A stretch of DNA of 64,000 nucleotides from Nelumbo lutea (Eukaryota > Streptophyta > Magnoliopsida > Proteales > Nelumbonaceae): contig JAKGHH010000008.1 in the NCBI GenBank assembly GCA_022828595.1, positions 4,586,728-4,650,727 of the forward strand. The letters are read 5' to 3'. Shown one piece after another: positions 1 to 11,589 of this stretch. The notes under the pieces were generated by a model. The model saw only the letters and a program-made list of their open reading frames with translations, was not told the DNA's origin and searched no databases. Every line of letters starts with the position of its first letter. The stretch's first letter is position 1. The position numbers were made by a program, and so were the translations under genes.

Positions 1-685
1 TATCCAAGCTAGACATCAAGGAGAAAAGGTGGATTCCAGGAAAGTACTCACCCGAAAAAAGGTTTGAACAGACTCCGGAAACTGGAACAAGCAAAAAACC
101 TTGAAGGCAAACTAAAAAGCCTAGACGCGAGCTGAAAAAGCAAAACGCAGAAGTGACAAAGCGACTGGGGTCCCCTACTATTTACACCCACAGTAACCGA
201 GAACCAATAGTGCAGATCAAAGCCAATCCAACGGCCCGCATTCGCGCTGACCGCACGTCCCCTGAGACCGAGACATGATTGGCACACGTCTTTCTGAAAC
301 TGATGAAACGCCGGCGCACGCCTTTCTAAAACTGACAAAACGCCGTGCACGTCTTTCTATAACTAACAGAACGACCAGCGCACGTCTCCTCTTCTTTCAA
401 ACGGTAGCGGCGCGTTTTTTTTCAAAATCGAAAAGACCCGCTGTCATGTCTCCCAGCGGTGCGCTTTTTTTTTTTGAAATTTGAAATAAGCGCGCGCCGC
501 AACGTCTGTCAGCATTTGTAAAGCAGGTAGGCGCGTCTCCCACCTTTTGGGCGCTCGAGAAACCCAAAGAACCCTGACAATGCACCTCACGCTATCAAGA
601 TTCGAAGTACGGGACAAATCCACCTACCACCTCGTGAACCCCCCGCGCCAAGGCAAGACCCTTAGCACGAGGAGTGGGGGGCAAT
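1..685 (+). mobile_element. 3' internal region of an LTR retrotransposon (partial)
   Basis: This is GC-rich sequence lying directly upstream of a well-defined LTR, so it is the 3' non-coding end of an element whose left part lies outside the window. It ends in a purine run (671-681, ggagtggggggc) acting as polypurine tract just before the LTR. At 282-390 a unit of about 36 bp built on 'cacgtctttctraaactgac' is repeated three times with changes. I see no gag or pol; the short open frames here have no recognisable motifs. The superfamily (Gypsy, or a non-autonomous LARD) is unresolved. The base composition contrasts sharply with the AT-rich DNA that follows. Confidence 0.7.
671..685 (+). other. 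Polypurine tract of the LTR element
   Basis: A G-rich purine run sits immediately 5' of the LTR start (TGATG at 686), where plus-strand priming is expected in LTR retrotransposons. Confidence 0.6.
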
Positions 686-1445
686 TGATGAAGGAAGATT
701 TGGCCCGACCTCGTAATTACGCAACACGTGGCAAAGGCAACAACTCGGCACAACAGCACGCCTAAGGTGTGAGCACCAAAGAAAGGAACCAGCGGTCCAA
801 ACTCCCTACCAGCAGTCCAAACTCCCAACTAGGAGCCCGAACTCTCCCTTAGGCCCTGAGCCAAACCCAAAGTGCAGTAGCTCGAACTGGCCTGCCCTAT
901 GGCAGTTCGGGACACACATCCGAACTCAAGACTTCACCTCGCTCACCACTCCAGCACTTTGCCTCCAGGATGCCAAACTGAACAACCATACCATGCCTGA
1001 CACCGAGGAAGTTCGTATCTAGGGGCAGCGCACCTGATTGACTTGGGATCTGACGCTTGACAGCCGCACTTCAAACGACCACCTGCCACCACCATCTCCA
1101 GCTACAGAGATGGCTCCGACAAGGGGCAGTGGCGGTTCTGTCCCAACAGAAGGGATGACACCCGAACTGGCAGAAGCACAGAAGTAATCATACCCGACCT
1201 GACAGAAGCCTCGGAGTGAGTGCGCGAAGTGGTTATAAAAGGCCCCCTACCCCCTACAACAAGGTATGTGAACTTTGCGCCATCTAGTCTTTATCTTGCC
1301 TTTGAGAGAATACTAACTTGAGCTTTGGAGCAATCTCACCGGGTTCCCCCCGGAGTTCCCTCATCTTCTCCGTTTCAGGCTCCCCGTTGCTCCAGTCCGA
1401 GGCAAGGTCGTTGACAGCTAGGATTGGTCGGATTGCGCACCATCA
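686..1445 (+). repeat. 3' LTR, about 760 bp
   Basis: The LTR starts TGATGAAG and ends CACCATCA, giving a 5-bp terminal inverted repeat (TGATG/CATCA) with canonical TG...CA ends. A polypurine tract precedes it, a TATA box lies at 1234-1240, and about 205 bp of R-U5 follows. The DNA changes to AT-rich immediately after 1445. The partner 5' LTR and the target-site duplication are outside the window, so the exact ends rest on the inverted termini only. Confidence 0.72.
1234..1240 (+). promoter_or_regulatory. LTR TATA box
   Basis: TATAAAA followed by GGCCCC lies about 205 bp before the LTR end, the usual place for the U3 promoter of an LTR. Confidence 0.6.
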
Positions 1446-3420
1446 TAAAGTGTTTCAGAATTACATATTATAATATTGGATACGTGCATATAAATGTTAA
1501 TCATGAAATATTTTAGTAGCTAGGTGCACAGTTACAAATTTGTGAAGGAATAAGGCCTCAACTCAAAGTAACCCATCTCCATGTTCATTATGTAGCTCAA
1601 CAAAGTGCAGGTAAAGTAATGTTTTCGAACCCGTATTGCTGGACCATTTGCACCGAGAACCGTCAGGCAATCAAATTTTATTTTACTCCAAATTTGATCT
1701 CTGGCCAAAAACAGTTGAATTGGTTTTGATCTCTAGCCAAAAATCCATTGATCCAAGCAGTCGATTTGTTCAATGGTTTTTGGCCTTTTATTTTAATTAT
1801 TTTTTTTAAATTTATTCTTTTTTGCCAAGATGGGATGATTAAATTTAAACTTAAATTCAAATGGGCCACCCATATGAATCGGATGATTAAACCGTCAACC
1901 CAGAAACTAGTGGCCATAATGGTTCTAATTCTGAGTTGGTTTTTAAAACATCGAGGTAAAGTAATTAATTAGGTTGGTTTTTAAAACATTCTATACACTA
2001 TAGAATATAAAAATATATTTAATAATATATGTTATAAAAATATATTTTTATATCCTATATATAATATAAGAATATACTATATATTTATAAAAAATATATC
2101 ACATATATTTATAAAATATAAAAATACATTTATATTAAATTCTAATTGAGTTTGAATCTCAAGGTAAGTTTGATTAGTTATCCTAATTCGAGTTAGACCA
2201 ATAAAAAATCCAACTTAAAAGCTCGCAAGCTTGACTTGATTAATACATATATACAAATACTCAAGGTTCAAATTATCAACATGCTCGATATGTTGGTAGA
2301 GACATATCGGGCTGTATCGATAGTTTTTTTTTTTGTCTATTTTTTTTTTAAACCGATCAAAGGGGTCAGTTTAAGGCCCGACTACCCTTTGAACCAGTGG
2401 CTTATTCAATAGAACCCTTGGAGGGACGTATTGGGAAGCCATCACACGATACATATTAGCTGATATAGGTCAATATGTATCAATACTTTGAGCCTTACAC
2501 AATACATATCAGCTGATACGAGCCTATACGTATCAATATTTTTATATTCTATATATATTATAAAAAATATATCATATATATATTTATGAAGTATAAAAGT
2601 ATATTCATATTCAAGCTTTCAATTGAACTCAAACTCGAACTTAAACCTAATAGTATTTTATTGAAAACAAACGGATCATATATTATAAACCCATACAGCT
2701 CCATTGCACCCATTTGAAAAAATTTCTCTCCCTGTCTCTGCAAGAAGAAACTATTGGTTCTTTACATTTTTTTTTCTTATTCCTTTTTAACCATTTTTCT
2801 CATGTTTGAAGTGATTTTGTGATTTCTTTTTGTCAAATGAAAATAAGTTTTTCACTTTACCTCCTATTTTGTGGTCAGTTTTATCTGTAATGCCTTTGAT
2901 TTTAATGTTCATTCTACCTCCAGAAATTGAATTTTCTAAATTCTAAATAAGTCTCCATTTGAATTTATAATTCTGAAGTGGAATGCAGTCAATTATCCCT
3001 TAAAAAACTTTTGATCTATTTTTTATCGTTCTTACCAAAATAGGTTTCAATTACCAAGAATTTTATTATTTATGTCTTATTAATTCATAAAGTCTTTGGG
3101 GGATTTCTGTTTGGAAACTTCTAGAAAAAACCCGCATGAATTTTCTTTCAAGAATCAAGGTGTTGCTAACTTTCTACAGTTGCACATAAAGAGCCTCGTG
3201 CGGCCGTGCGTAGTGAGAACCATCATTTGAGCATGAGAATATCAACCGTTGGATTCGCAGAAAGGAATGAATCCGTGTTATCTTAAAAATTGGATAAAAA
3301 GGATACGCAGGGTCATTTGGGCCAATGAACTAAGGGGCCACGGCCTGTTACCATCCAGACCCGAAATCAGTGTGGGGAGTGCGTTGTACGCACTCATCGT
3401 AGTTTAGAGGTTAGAACGGG
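1446..3420. other. AT-rich intergenic DNA, no gene seen
   Basis: Low-complexity AT-rich spacer with TATA-rich stretches (1985-2130, 2540-2590) and a short direct repeat near 2450-2540. Open frames are short and lack any family motif. Confidence 0.6.
2450..2540. repeat. Short direct repeat, about 38 bp x 2
   Basis: Two copies, at about 2450-2486 and 2502-2539, share 'atacatatYagctgatay' followed by 'gtatcaata'. Each contains palindromic ATACATAT and AGCT cores. Confidence 0.6.
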
Positions 3421-4277
3421 GAAATAAGGAAGAAAACATATATATATATATATTTACAGAGTAACGGATTGGTGGCCGTTGTCGTGGTGTTTTGGAACGT
3501 CATTTTATTCTCTTTTCTTGCTTTCTCTCCACTTGTGACCTTGGGTAGTCTCTGGTCTGCCTTTTGCGTTCTCTCACGCACACTCTTTTCTTCTCAGAAA
3601 TACACAGACCTCGATCTTCGTCTCTGAACTGTATGGGTTTATAATATATGATCCGTTTGTTTTTTGAGAAGAAAATGAAATCGAAATGGCGGCGTTTCGT
3701 CATGCCAGGTTTCTGATATTGATTTTGGGTATCGTCTTCTTGCCGGCGGTGGTGTTTTCTGGATTTCTGAAGAACCTGAAGCTCGAAAAATCCAGGTGGA
3801 CCAGAGAGTTGAGCTGATTGAGCTTAGAACTCGTGACGGGGTAAGCCACCGCCGAATCTTGCAGGGTGGGATCGTCGATTTTTCCCGTCGAGGGCGCCTA
3901 CAATCCTTACACAATTTCTTTTTTTGTCCGTGGTTGATTTTAAGATATGGATTTAATTGAGGATGGCGTTTGACTTCCGCGTCTTGTTTCTTGAATTCGT
4001 TTGCTTCCGGTCTGGTTATTTTGTAATTTACATAGATGTTTTTTTTTTTCATATTCTTTGCTTCTTTACTGTTTTCCTTTTTTTGTTTAATGGGTTCTTG
4101 ATGGTTCTTGATGTTCTGAGTTTTTTTAGTTTGTAAATTGACAGCTATGTGGGTCTACTATTCTTTTTCTTTCGATGCTTTTAATGTAGTTCAAAGATGA
4201 GTTTTCGAAGATGTTGATTCTTCTTCTCTATTTGTTTATTTTCTTCGGCTTTTGATCTCTTTAAAACTCTACTGGGT

Positions 4278-4740
4278 GGGGATGTATAGGTGTCCAACAG
4301 CGCAAGTGCTTCTCTTTTTCTTTGTTCCTAATATTTTATTGTAAGGGTTTTGACACATTTGTTTTTCTTTGAACGAGACTCTATTTTACGAGAGTGAAAT
4401 CGGGGACGACTCTAAAAGAATTCTATGTTTAGATTGACACCGGAAGTGATGTCTTGTGTGTCACCTGCAATGCCTGCAGTGGTTGCCCCAAATATAGCGG
4501 TAAAAATAAAGAAAGCTTGACATTCAGGCCTCTATATTTGGGGCAACCACTCAGGTGACCCACAAGACATCACTTCCGGTGTCAATTTGAACATAAAATT
4601 CTTTTGGAGGAGTCCCCGATTTCACTCTCGTAAAATAGAGTCTCGTTCAAAGAAAAACAAATGTATCAAAACCCTTACAATAAAATATTAGGAACAAAGA
4701 AAAAGAGAAGCACTTGCACTGTTGGACACCTATAAATCCC
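4278..4740. repeat. Inverted duplication (hairpin) of the aspartic protease exon
   Basis: Left arm 4278-4497 and right arm 4532-4740 are reverse complements separated by a 34-nt loop (4498-4531). The right arm lacks 11 bases present in the left (gcaggcattgc region) and there are only scattered mismatches. The arms contain the exon encoding the DTGS catalytic motif plus about 120 bp of its upstream intron. A transcript through here would fold into a long, nearly perfect stem. Confidence 0.92.
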
Positions 4741-4835
4741 AAAACATGCTATATCATCTCTTCCTGTCTAAACATCAGTTTGTCTTAAAGCATTCGTACA
4801 TCTTTTATTCTACATGAGGTATCATAGATGGCAAT

Positions 4836-4932
4836 CATTGTGTGCTAAACATCCAATGTTAGACAAGTTTGTTATTATAGATAATCATCTTTTCAGTTTC
4901 ATTGTGTGCTAAACATCCAATGTTAGACAAGT
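4836..4932. repeat. Perfect 33-bp direct repeat
   Basis: The same 33 bases (cattgtgtgctaaacatcca...) occur at 4836-4868 and 4900-4932, inside what would be an intron of the aspartic protease relic. Confidence 0.85.
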
Positions 4933-5869
4933 ATGTGCATAAGAAAAATCAAATTTAGTTCATTTTAATTCTGGTTCTTCATTGGGTTTGATTCCCTTTT
5001 GTCTCAAAAATTTCAGGCATCATTATAATTTGTATCTGCAGAGCATTGTAATGGGAAAATTCTGCCCTTTGATCCAGCAGTTTTTGTTACTTAAAGCAAT
5101 AGAGGAACCATAATTGATTCTGGAACAACTTTGGCATACCTTGAAGCAGAAGCATATGATCCACTTGAAAATGCTGTAAGTTACTGAAACACATTTTTTT
5201 AACAATTTAATTGATGCGAAACACTTTGTAACAGGCTATGGAAAGGATTATAAACCCACACCTTTTATTTTTAAAAGATTGAAGTTAATCAACTGACTAC
5301 TTCATTTTCATTGTTGGGGAAGGAAATAACTATGGCCTCTGAAGTTCATTTCATCCAATTTTCTTTAGTGTTGTTTCACTATCTGCTTGTTCATTTCTTT
5401 CTAACGGAAATCAATGTGATCAAATCACCAGCAGGTACCATTGTAATACAACTTCCTACCTTAATGGATGTTAGACTTTAAAAAGGTTCATCGTCAGATC
5501 CTTAATTGAATATTTGAAATGCATATGTCCTTTGCATTCAGTGTTGATGGGGATATTCCCTACAGTCAGCTTAAACTTTGCTGGTAGTGCATCCATGATC
5601 TTAAGTCCCATGGAGTACCTCATAAAACAGGGTGGTGTTGTATGTTTTTTAACTTGTGATTTTTATGAAATATACATATAATGTACTTGTAGAAATGGTT
5701 TTATTCTTTATTCTTTTTCATTTTTTTGGGTAGTAGAGTGAATGAAGTATTGCTATTATGCCACCAAAAGGTTTCATCCAAATTTTTAACTTTTCTCCCA
5801 GGAATGGGCAGAATTGTGGTGCATTGGCTTCCAAAGAATTCAGGACCAAGGGATGACCATTTTAGGAGG

Positions 5870-6400
5870 TTTTGAATCCTGACTTAAATGTTTCTCCATT
5901 GTATGCTTTATTCCAAAAGGCAGTGAATGAGTATTGGTTAGATGCTAGCTTTTGCATTTATGTCATGTGTGCATATCCTTGTGGTTTCTAGCATACATTA
6001 TAAAATATAAACATATGTTTATATTTTGATGTATTAATGTAAATATATTATGTATATATTTGTATACATGCCTAGACATGTATGTATCTGTATCTTTTTC
6101 ATAAAATTCATTGTAAAAAGGTTTTATAGATAATTATGATGTATACATGAAAGCATTATTTTGCTTAAAGTAATCACCCATTAAATTATTATTCTTGATG
6201 GCATGTAAAACTAAGAAATTAAACATATTTAACAAAATAAGCAAATTCTTATATATGTTAACAGTTGACACTGCTCTCATTTTTTGAAGTTAAAATAGAG
6301 ATTTTATTAAATAGAAAAAATTAAGTTAGATGCAATAGGTGACAAGATGGCACCTAGCTTACAAAACAGAGCAGAGTGAACTAAGGCACAGTCCAAACTA
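5870..6400. other. AT-rich spacer, nothing recognised
   Basis: Between the protease relic and the LINE relic. It is AT-rich with TATA-type runs and no coding motif. Confidence 0.5.
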
Positions 6401-6440
6401 AGATTGATACAATTTACATCAACTGAATCTCAAGCATGCT

Positions 6441-6868
6441 CTAGAAAATTTCCCCCATATCTGATCTTCTCACTTGATCAAAATCTAGTAACACCCGTAC
6501 CCAATCTGCAATTAGCTTCCCCACCAGAGCCACCAGAACTTCTGTGTTCTTGAATTTGTCTTCAAGATCCCCTTGTTCCTTTTGTTCCATAATATCCAAC
6601 ACACAACAAAGGGGATGCAGCTCCATACTATCCTTGCTTTCCTACTTCCTCCAAACCTTGGCTAGACGGAGAAAATTTCTGCTGTTGAACTTGGCTGAAT
6701 AGCTCTTTTCCCGAATAAAGATGTGTAATAACTCCGCATGATTCTTGAAGTCTTGTAGGTGGTAAATAAATGTAAAACAGATTTTTCTTCCAAACTACAC
6801 ATGCCACAAATGTTTGCCATATAAAATCCTCTACTCTTCAAATGATCAGTTGTTAGGATGCTGTCCAT
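6441..6868 (-). pseudogene. LINE ORF2 C-terminal end (zf-RVT) relic
   Basis: Read on the minus strand from 6868, the peptide begins near ILTTDHLKSRGFYMANICGM, with a Cys-x2-Cys pair. This is the reverse-transcriptase zinc-binding (zf-RVT) region that ends plant L1-type LINE ORF2 proteins. After a stop the segment LHPLCCVLDIMEQKEQGDLE... follows, matching the usual tail of that protein (normally 'W.IWRERN'). The conserved later Cys is replaced by Tyr. The rest of the element is not identifiable; it is a degraded fragment. Confidence 0.7.
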
Positions 6869-8027
6869 GGCAACCCTCCTATTACTTTACCCAAGGCCCC
6901 ATATGTTCCAGCTCAGTACTCTCATCTTTCCTTCCCACTTCCACTCCTTAGAGCAACTCTTTCTGAATTCTCACATATCCTCTTCTAGCAATTCCTTTTT
7001 GCCCCCTTCCTCATCCCACTCTTTGTTCAACCCACTTAGTTCCTTTGTCTTACCCTTCTCCTCCTCTTGTCCTTTTCAAATTGTGCGAAGGCACTTCTTG
7101 CAACTTCCTCTCCCCCTAGAAAAAATATCCTAGGGACTTAACTATCGATACTTCCCTCTCAGTGAGTTTGTCAATCTCTACTACACCTTTTTGAGCACTT
7201 TCCAACTCACCCGGCTTTTCACCCCTTCTCCCCTACTCCTCCCTGTTCTTTCTTTGATCCTCATGCATCTCTTCCTTATCTTCCCCCCTACTCTCCTTCT
7301 TCATTACCTAGGCTGCCTCCCTCCAATCTTCTCTTTTTATTGTACACCTTCCTTGGTTCTTCTACCCTGCCCCCTTCTATAGAAAACTTTATTTTCTATA
7401 GACGTGGAGACTAAAGGAATTGAGATTTCAGAAATTTGTACCTCTTCCTCTATTTGGGTCTCCTGGAACGAAGTCGAGCCTTCCCAACTCTCAAGATTCC
7501 TCTATCTAGTTGTTGCCGCACTAGACTCACCTTTTAGGCTCACCTTTCTTCAGACCACTAGCCCTTCAGTAACTAGCTTTGGACGCTGGTCTTGGTTCTA
7601 TGTGTAGTCACTTCCTGGTTTTGTATCTCATGATTAGAGACCGTGATAACATGGTTTTCTACGAGCGGTGGCTTTCCAGATATGCCAGTATCTTCTTCAA
7701 CCGCATGCACTCCAGTTCCGACGCCTTCACTTGTGCTTGTAGTGCGTCTTTAGAAACTAATTGTTTTCTTCTCTCCTTTGAAACGAGCAACCACCCAAAC
7801 CCACTCGTCTTCCTGCGCTCTTGAGTTCTTGCTCTTCAATCTATTTCAGCTTAGTCTTTTAATTGTCCGTTTATGGATCGAGCCCTTTCTCCTCCTTAAA
7901 GTGGGCCCCATTTGAATTCGAGCCTGCCCCCACTTCGCCCACCTCTTCACTAAGTCCTCTTTTTCTTATATCGTAAGGGCTCATAGACATTGCTCTCATA
8001 GACTGTATTCTATGATATTGTAAGGAC
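6869..8027. other. Pyrimidine-rich unassigned DNA
   Basis: C/T-rich plus strand with several medium open frames, none matching a known domain. It may be the rest of the minus-strand LINE upstream of its zf-RVT region, but I see no reverse transcriptase or endonuclease motif. Confidence 0.4.
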
Positions 8028-9267
8028 CAATTATTGTGATTTGCATAATTGCCATCTCAAACTACCTTAGATAGATGATAGTTGGGATTTCCCTATAAAT
8101 AATGTAGAGAGTACACATATCTAAAAAGGCCATTATCCAATGGTGGCCCCTACTACTATCTAGGGTATTGGGAGAGGTAGATTTGGATAGTCCTAACTCT
8201 TAACCATTGGTATTCTCTTTTGCACAAAGTGACTGCTCTCACTCTCACAATATGAGGGTGCACATATTTTTCATCCAGAAATAGTATTCGGAGAACTTTT
8301 AAGCAGTTTATTTCTATCCAACCCATGCTTGACACTTCATTGTGAAAAGTTGTTATTAAATATGGTTGTTGCATAACTTGTGCCCACTTTCTGAATGTTT
8401 TGACAACTAAGCTTCTATGCAGTGGATAAATAGTGGAGATACCTTGAAATGTTTTTTACATTGCAAATGCACTCATGAAATTCTTCTTTATTATATCTCT
8501 CTATTGGATAGGGTGTCATGCCTTGATTTATTTCAATGTATTTAGGAGTTTGTGTACACACTAAACAGATTACATTTGAAAATGAGTTTACTAATGACAT
8601 TTCATGTAGCCAAAAAAAAAAATGGAGAATTACCGACAAAATCACAAATCATAAATACAAAATTAGGAAAAACAAAAACTCAATTATACTTCACATTTAC
8701 ATAGCCTCTAAGACCTAAAATCCAATAGATCAAGGGCGGGTGACACAAGAGGAGCTAGGGTTAGACCAAAAAAGGCATGGGTACAAGTACTAAGAAATGA
8801 TTTAGGCACTAATAATTTAATATTGGATATGGCTTTATATTGAATGGATTGACGAAACAAGATTCATGTAGCCAACCTCAAATAGCTAGAATAAGACATG
8901 AATGATAATGATGATGGCATATTAGGGATGATTGTTTATGACATGACTCGGCCAGCCTGGCTTGCAAATTTCTGGGCCTAGGTAGCCACACTTCTCCTAG
9001 GCGTGGCCTAGCCTGAACCCACATTAAGCCTGCAAAAATGCAAATCGGTGATGTTTTGCTATACTAGGATAAACTTGATATTAGTTGTAACCTCATGATG
9101 GCTTTCAGCCTTTAGCCATTAATTGTGACCTCAAAATGGACTTTCAGTCAAAGTTTTATCTCGATATAACTAATGTGATTGTAGATCTATAGTTAGAATT
9201 GTCTTGAGAAATCCTACAACTTGTTTGTGATGTTTGGGCACACATTAGACTTTAATATCTTAGTATT
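8028..9267 (+). repeat. Left arm of the foldback element
   Basis: Pairs with 9885-11122 in inverted orientation. Landmarks: 'gatagttgggatttccct' near the outer end and 'gatgtttgggcacacatta' at the inner end, both found as reverse complements in the other arm. It carries an Au-SINE-like 3' segment at about 8838-8920. Confidence 0.88.
8838..8920 (+). repeat. SINE-like 3' segment inside the foldback arm
   Basis: The stretch 'gattcatgtagccaacctc' followed by 'aaatagctagaataagac' and a degenerate TGATGATGG tail resembles the conserved 3' end of plant Au-type SINEs, which end in a short TTG/ATG-type tail. The matching reverse complement lies in the right arm at about 10235-10315, so the segment predates the inverted duplication. 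Confidence 0.5.
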
Positions 9268-9884
9268 TATTATTATTTTATGAATATATAATTATTTTAT
9301 TAGTACATTGTTGTTATTATTTTATTAGTTTTTGATAATTAATATCTTAGTATTTATAATGAATTTATTAATATTTTATTAATAATTATTATTTTATTAT
9401 TAATATGCTATTATTTTTGTTGATTATTTTATCATTAATTTATCATTATTTAATAAATAACATGTTACTATTTTATTATTACTTTAATTAAAACATATCA
9501 ACATTTTATTTGTACCTAATTGTTATTTTATCATTATTATTTAATAAATTAGTATCTTTGCTTTTTTATTATTAACTTATTAATACTTTACTATATTATT
9601 ATTAGGTAATTCAATTATTAATATACTCTTATACTTTATTATTATTATTACCTTATTTATTAGTTTTATAATATTTTATTATTTAATTATTAATCTTTTA
9701 TTATTATTGTATGATTATTTTAATTATATTACATTAATATTTTATTATTATATTTAATAATTAATATCTTGTTGTTATTATTAAATTATTAATATTTTGT
9801 TATAGTACTGTTATTGTATCATTATTTTGCTAATAATGTATTAATATTTTATTATGATTATTATTAATTTAATAATATTTTATT
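9268..9884. repeat. ATT/TTA-rich core of the foldback element
   Basis: About 620 bp made almost entirely of degenerate ATT, TTA and TAT triplets with very few G or C. It would form the loop of a folded transcript, or a cruciform centre. Confidence 0.8.
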
Positions 9885-11122
9885 AAAACTAAGATATTGA
9901 AGTCTAATGTGTGCCCAAACATCACAAACAAGTTGTAGGATTTCTCAAGACAATTCTAACTACAGATATGCAATCACATCAGTAATATCGAGATAAAAAT
10001 TTGACTGAAAGTCGATTTTGAGGTTACAATTAATGGTTGAAGGCTGAAAGTCCATCATGAGGTTACAACTAATATCAAGTTTATCCTAGTATAGCAAAAC
10101 ATCATCGATCTGCATTTTTTGTAGGCTTAATGTGGGTTCCGGCTAGGCCACGCCTAGGAGAAATGTGGTTGCCTGGGCCCAGAAATTTGCAAGGCAGGCT
10201 GGCCGAGTCAGGTCATAAACAATCATCCCTAATATGCCATCATCATTATCATTCATGCCTTATTCTAGCTATTTGAGGTTGGTTACATGAATCTTGTTTC
10301 GTCAATCCATTCAATATAAAGCCATATCCACTATTAAATTATTAGTGCCTAAATCATTTCTTAGTACTTGTACCCATGCCCTTTTTGGTCTAACCCTAGC
10401 TCTTTTTGTGTCACCCATCCTTGATCTATTGGATTTTAGGTCTTGGAGGCTGTGTAAATGTGAAGTATAATTGAGTTTTTGTTTTTCCTAATTTTGTATT
10501 TCACGATTTGTAATTTTGTTGGCAATTCTCCACTTTTTTGGCTACATGAAATGTCATTAGTAAACTCATTTTCAAATGTAATCTGTTTAGTGTGTACACA
10601 AACTCCTAAATACATTGAAATAAATCAGGGCATGGCACCATATCCAATGGAGAGATATAATAAAGAAGAATTTCATAAGTGCATTTGCAATGTAATAAAC
10701 ATTGCAAGGTATCTCCACTATTTATCCACTGCATAGAAGCTTAGTTGTCAAAACATTCAGAAAGTGGGCACAAGTTATGCAACAATCATAATTTAATAAA
10801 CAACTTTTCACAATGAAGTGTCAGGAATGGGTTGGATAGAAGTAAATTGCTTAAAAGTTCTCCGAATACTATTTCTGAATGAAAAATATGTGCACCCTCA
10901 TATTGTGAGAGTGAGAGCAGCCACTTTGTGCAAAAGAGAATGCCAAAGGATAAGAGTTTGGACTATCCAATCTACCTCTTCCCAAACCCTAGATAGTAGT
11001 AGGGTCCACCATTGAATAATGGTCTTTTTAGGTATGTGCACTCTACATTATTTACAGGGAAATCCCAACTATCGTTTATCATAGCTAGTTTGAGATGCAA
11101 TTATGCAACTCATCAGTAATTG
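9885..11122 (-). repeat. Right arm of the foldback element
   Basis: Reverse complement of 8028-9267 with scattered substitutions and small indels. Similarity fades outside 11122. Confidence 0.88.
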
Positions 11123-11589
11123 TTTTATCATTAAACTTCATTTTTTTAATCAACAATGGATTTCCTACATTGTTTTAGATTCTCTAAAACCTTTTTATTT
11201 TAAGACATTGGAAATGCTTTCATTTTTATGAAATGTTAAATTGTTGCGTAGCAGTTCTGCTGTCTGAAAGAAAATCATGATATTGGCAACCCCATTTTGA
11301 ATGACGTGGATGCAATGTCAATACTAGTAATCTTGCGTGTATATTTTGCCTCAATTGGTATATGAGTTATTAAAGTTGTAAGTTGTTAAGCCTGACTAAA
11401 GAGAAGAAAACTAACATTTTTATTTCCTGGCAGACCCTGTTCTAAGAGATTTTCTTTTTTTTTTTTTTTAATGATCTAGCAAATCAATCCATTGGATGGA
11501 CTAATTATGATTGTAGGTTAAACAGACAATGCAAGTCCTTCAACTTTTCTGTGAATAATGTTGATTAAGTTTTACATTTTAATTTTCAG
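11123..11589. other. Spacer, nothing recognised
   Basis: AT-rich DNA with a poly-T run at about 11455-11470, between the foldback element and the subtilase relic. Confidence 0.5.

Larger units (their letters stand above)
3686..5868 (+). pseudogene. Aspartic protease-like (A1 family, plant atypical) pseudogene
   Basis: Fragments of a secreted pepsin-type aspartic protease are recognisable in order. Exon 1 (3686 to about 3910) starts with ATG and a hydrophobic signal peptide (FLILILGIVFLPAVVF), then LKLEK. After a frameshift VELIELRTRDG follows, and after a second shift PVEGAYNPYT. A second exon (about 4400-4500) carries the first catalytic motif as [11 protein letters not shown]: a Gln codon has become TAG, and the Trp after DVL is Cys. 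A later exon (5016-5175) has the second catalytic motif [18 protein letters not shown], with a TAA just before it. Exons near 5541-5641 (VSLNFAGSASMIL) and 5802-5868 (LWCIGFQRIQDQGMTILG) follow. The exons between the two catalytic Asp motifs and the last exon are not seen. Splice-like CAG/GT borders show it is an unprocessed copy. Two stops, two frameshifts and missing exons make it non-functional. Confidence 0.82.
8028..11122. mobile_element. 3.1 kb giant inverted-repeat (foldback) element
   Basis: Two arms of about 1.24 kb are reverse complements of each other around an about 620-bp core of ATT/TAT-rich DNA. The outer ends read CAATTATTGTG... and ...CAGTAATTG. The arms stay similar over their whole length with small indels. 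I could not find a convincing target-site duplication, so it could be a foldback transposon, a MITE-derived compound or an inverted segmental duplication. Each arm has open frames reading outward from the centre (minus strand 8415-8645 and 8156-8374; plus strand 10479-10736 and 10818-11015). The encoded peptides correspond between arms but match no family I know. Confidence 0.85.

Noticed and set aside
3639..4052. 137-codon minus-strand frame
   Set aside because: It is the antisense of the aspartic protease exon 1 and intron; the sense strand has the recognisable protein.
6858..7824. Series of plus-strand frames
   Set aside because: C/T-rich low-complexity frames with no motif, next to a minus-strand LINE relic.
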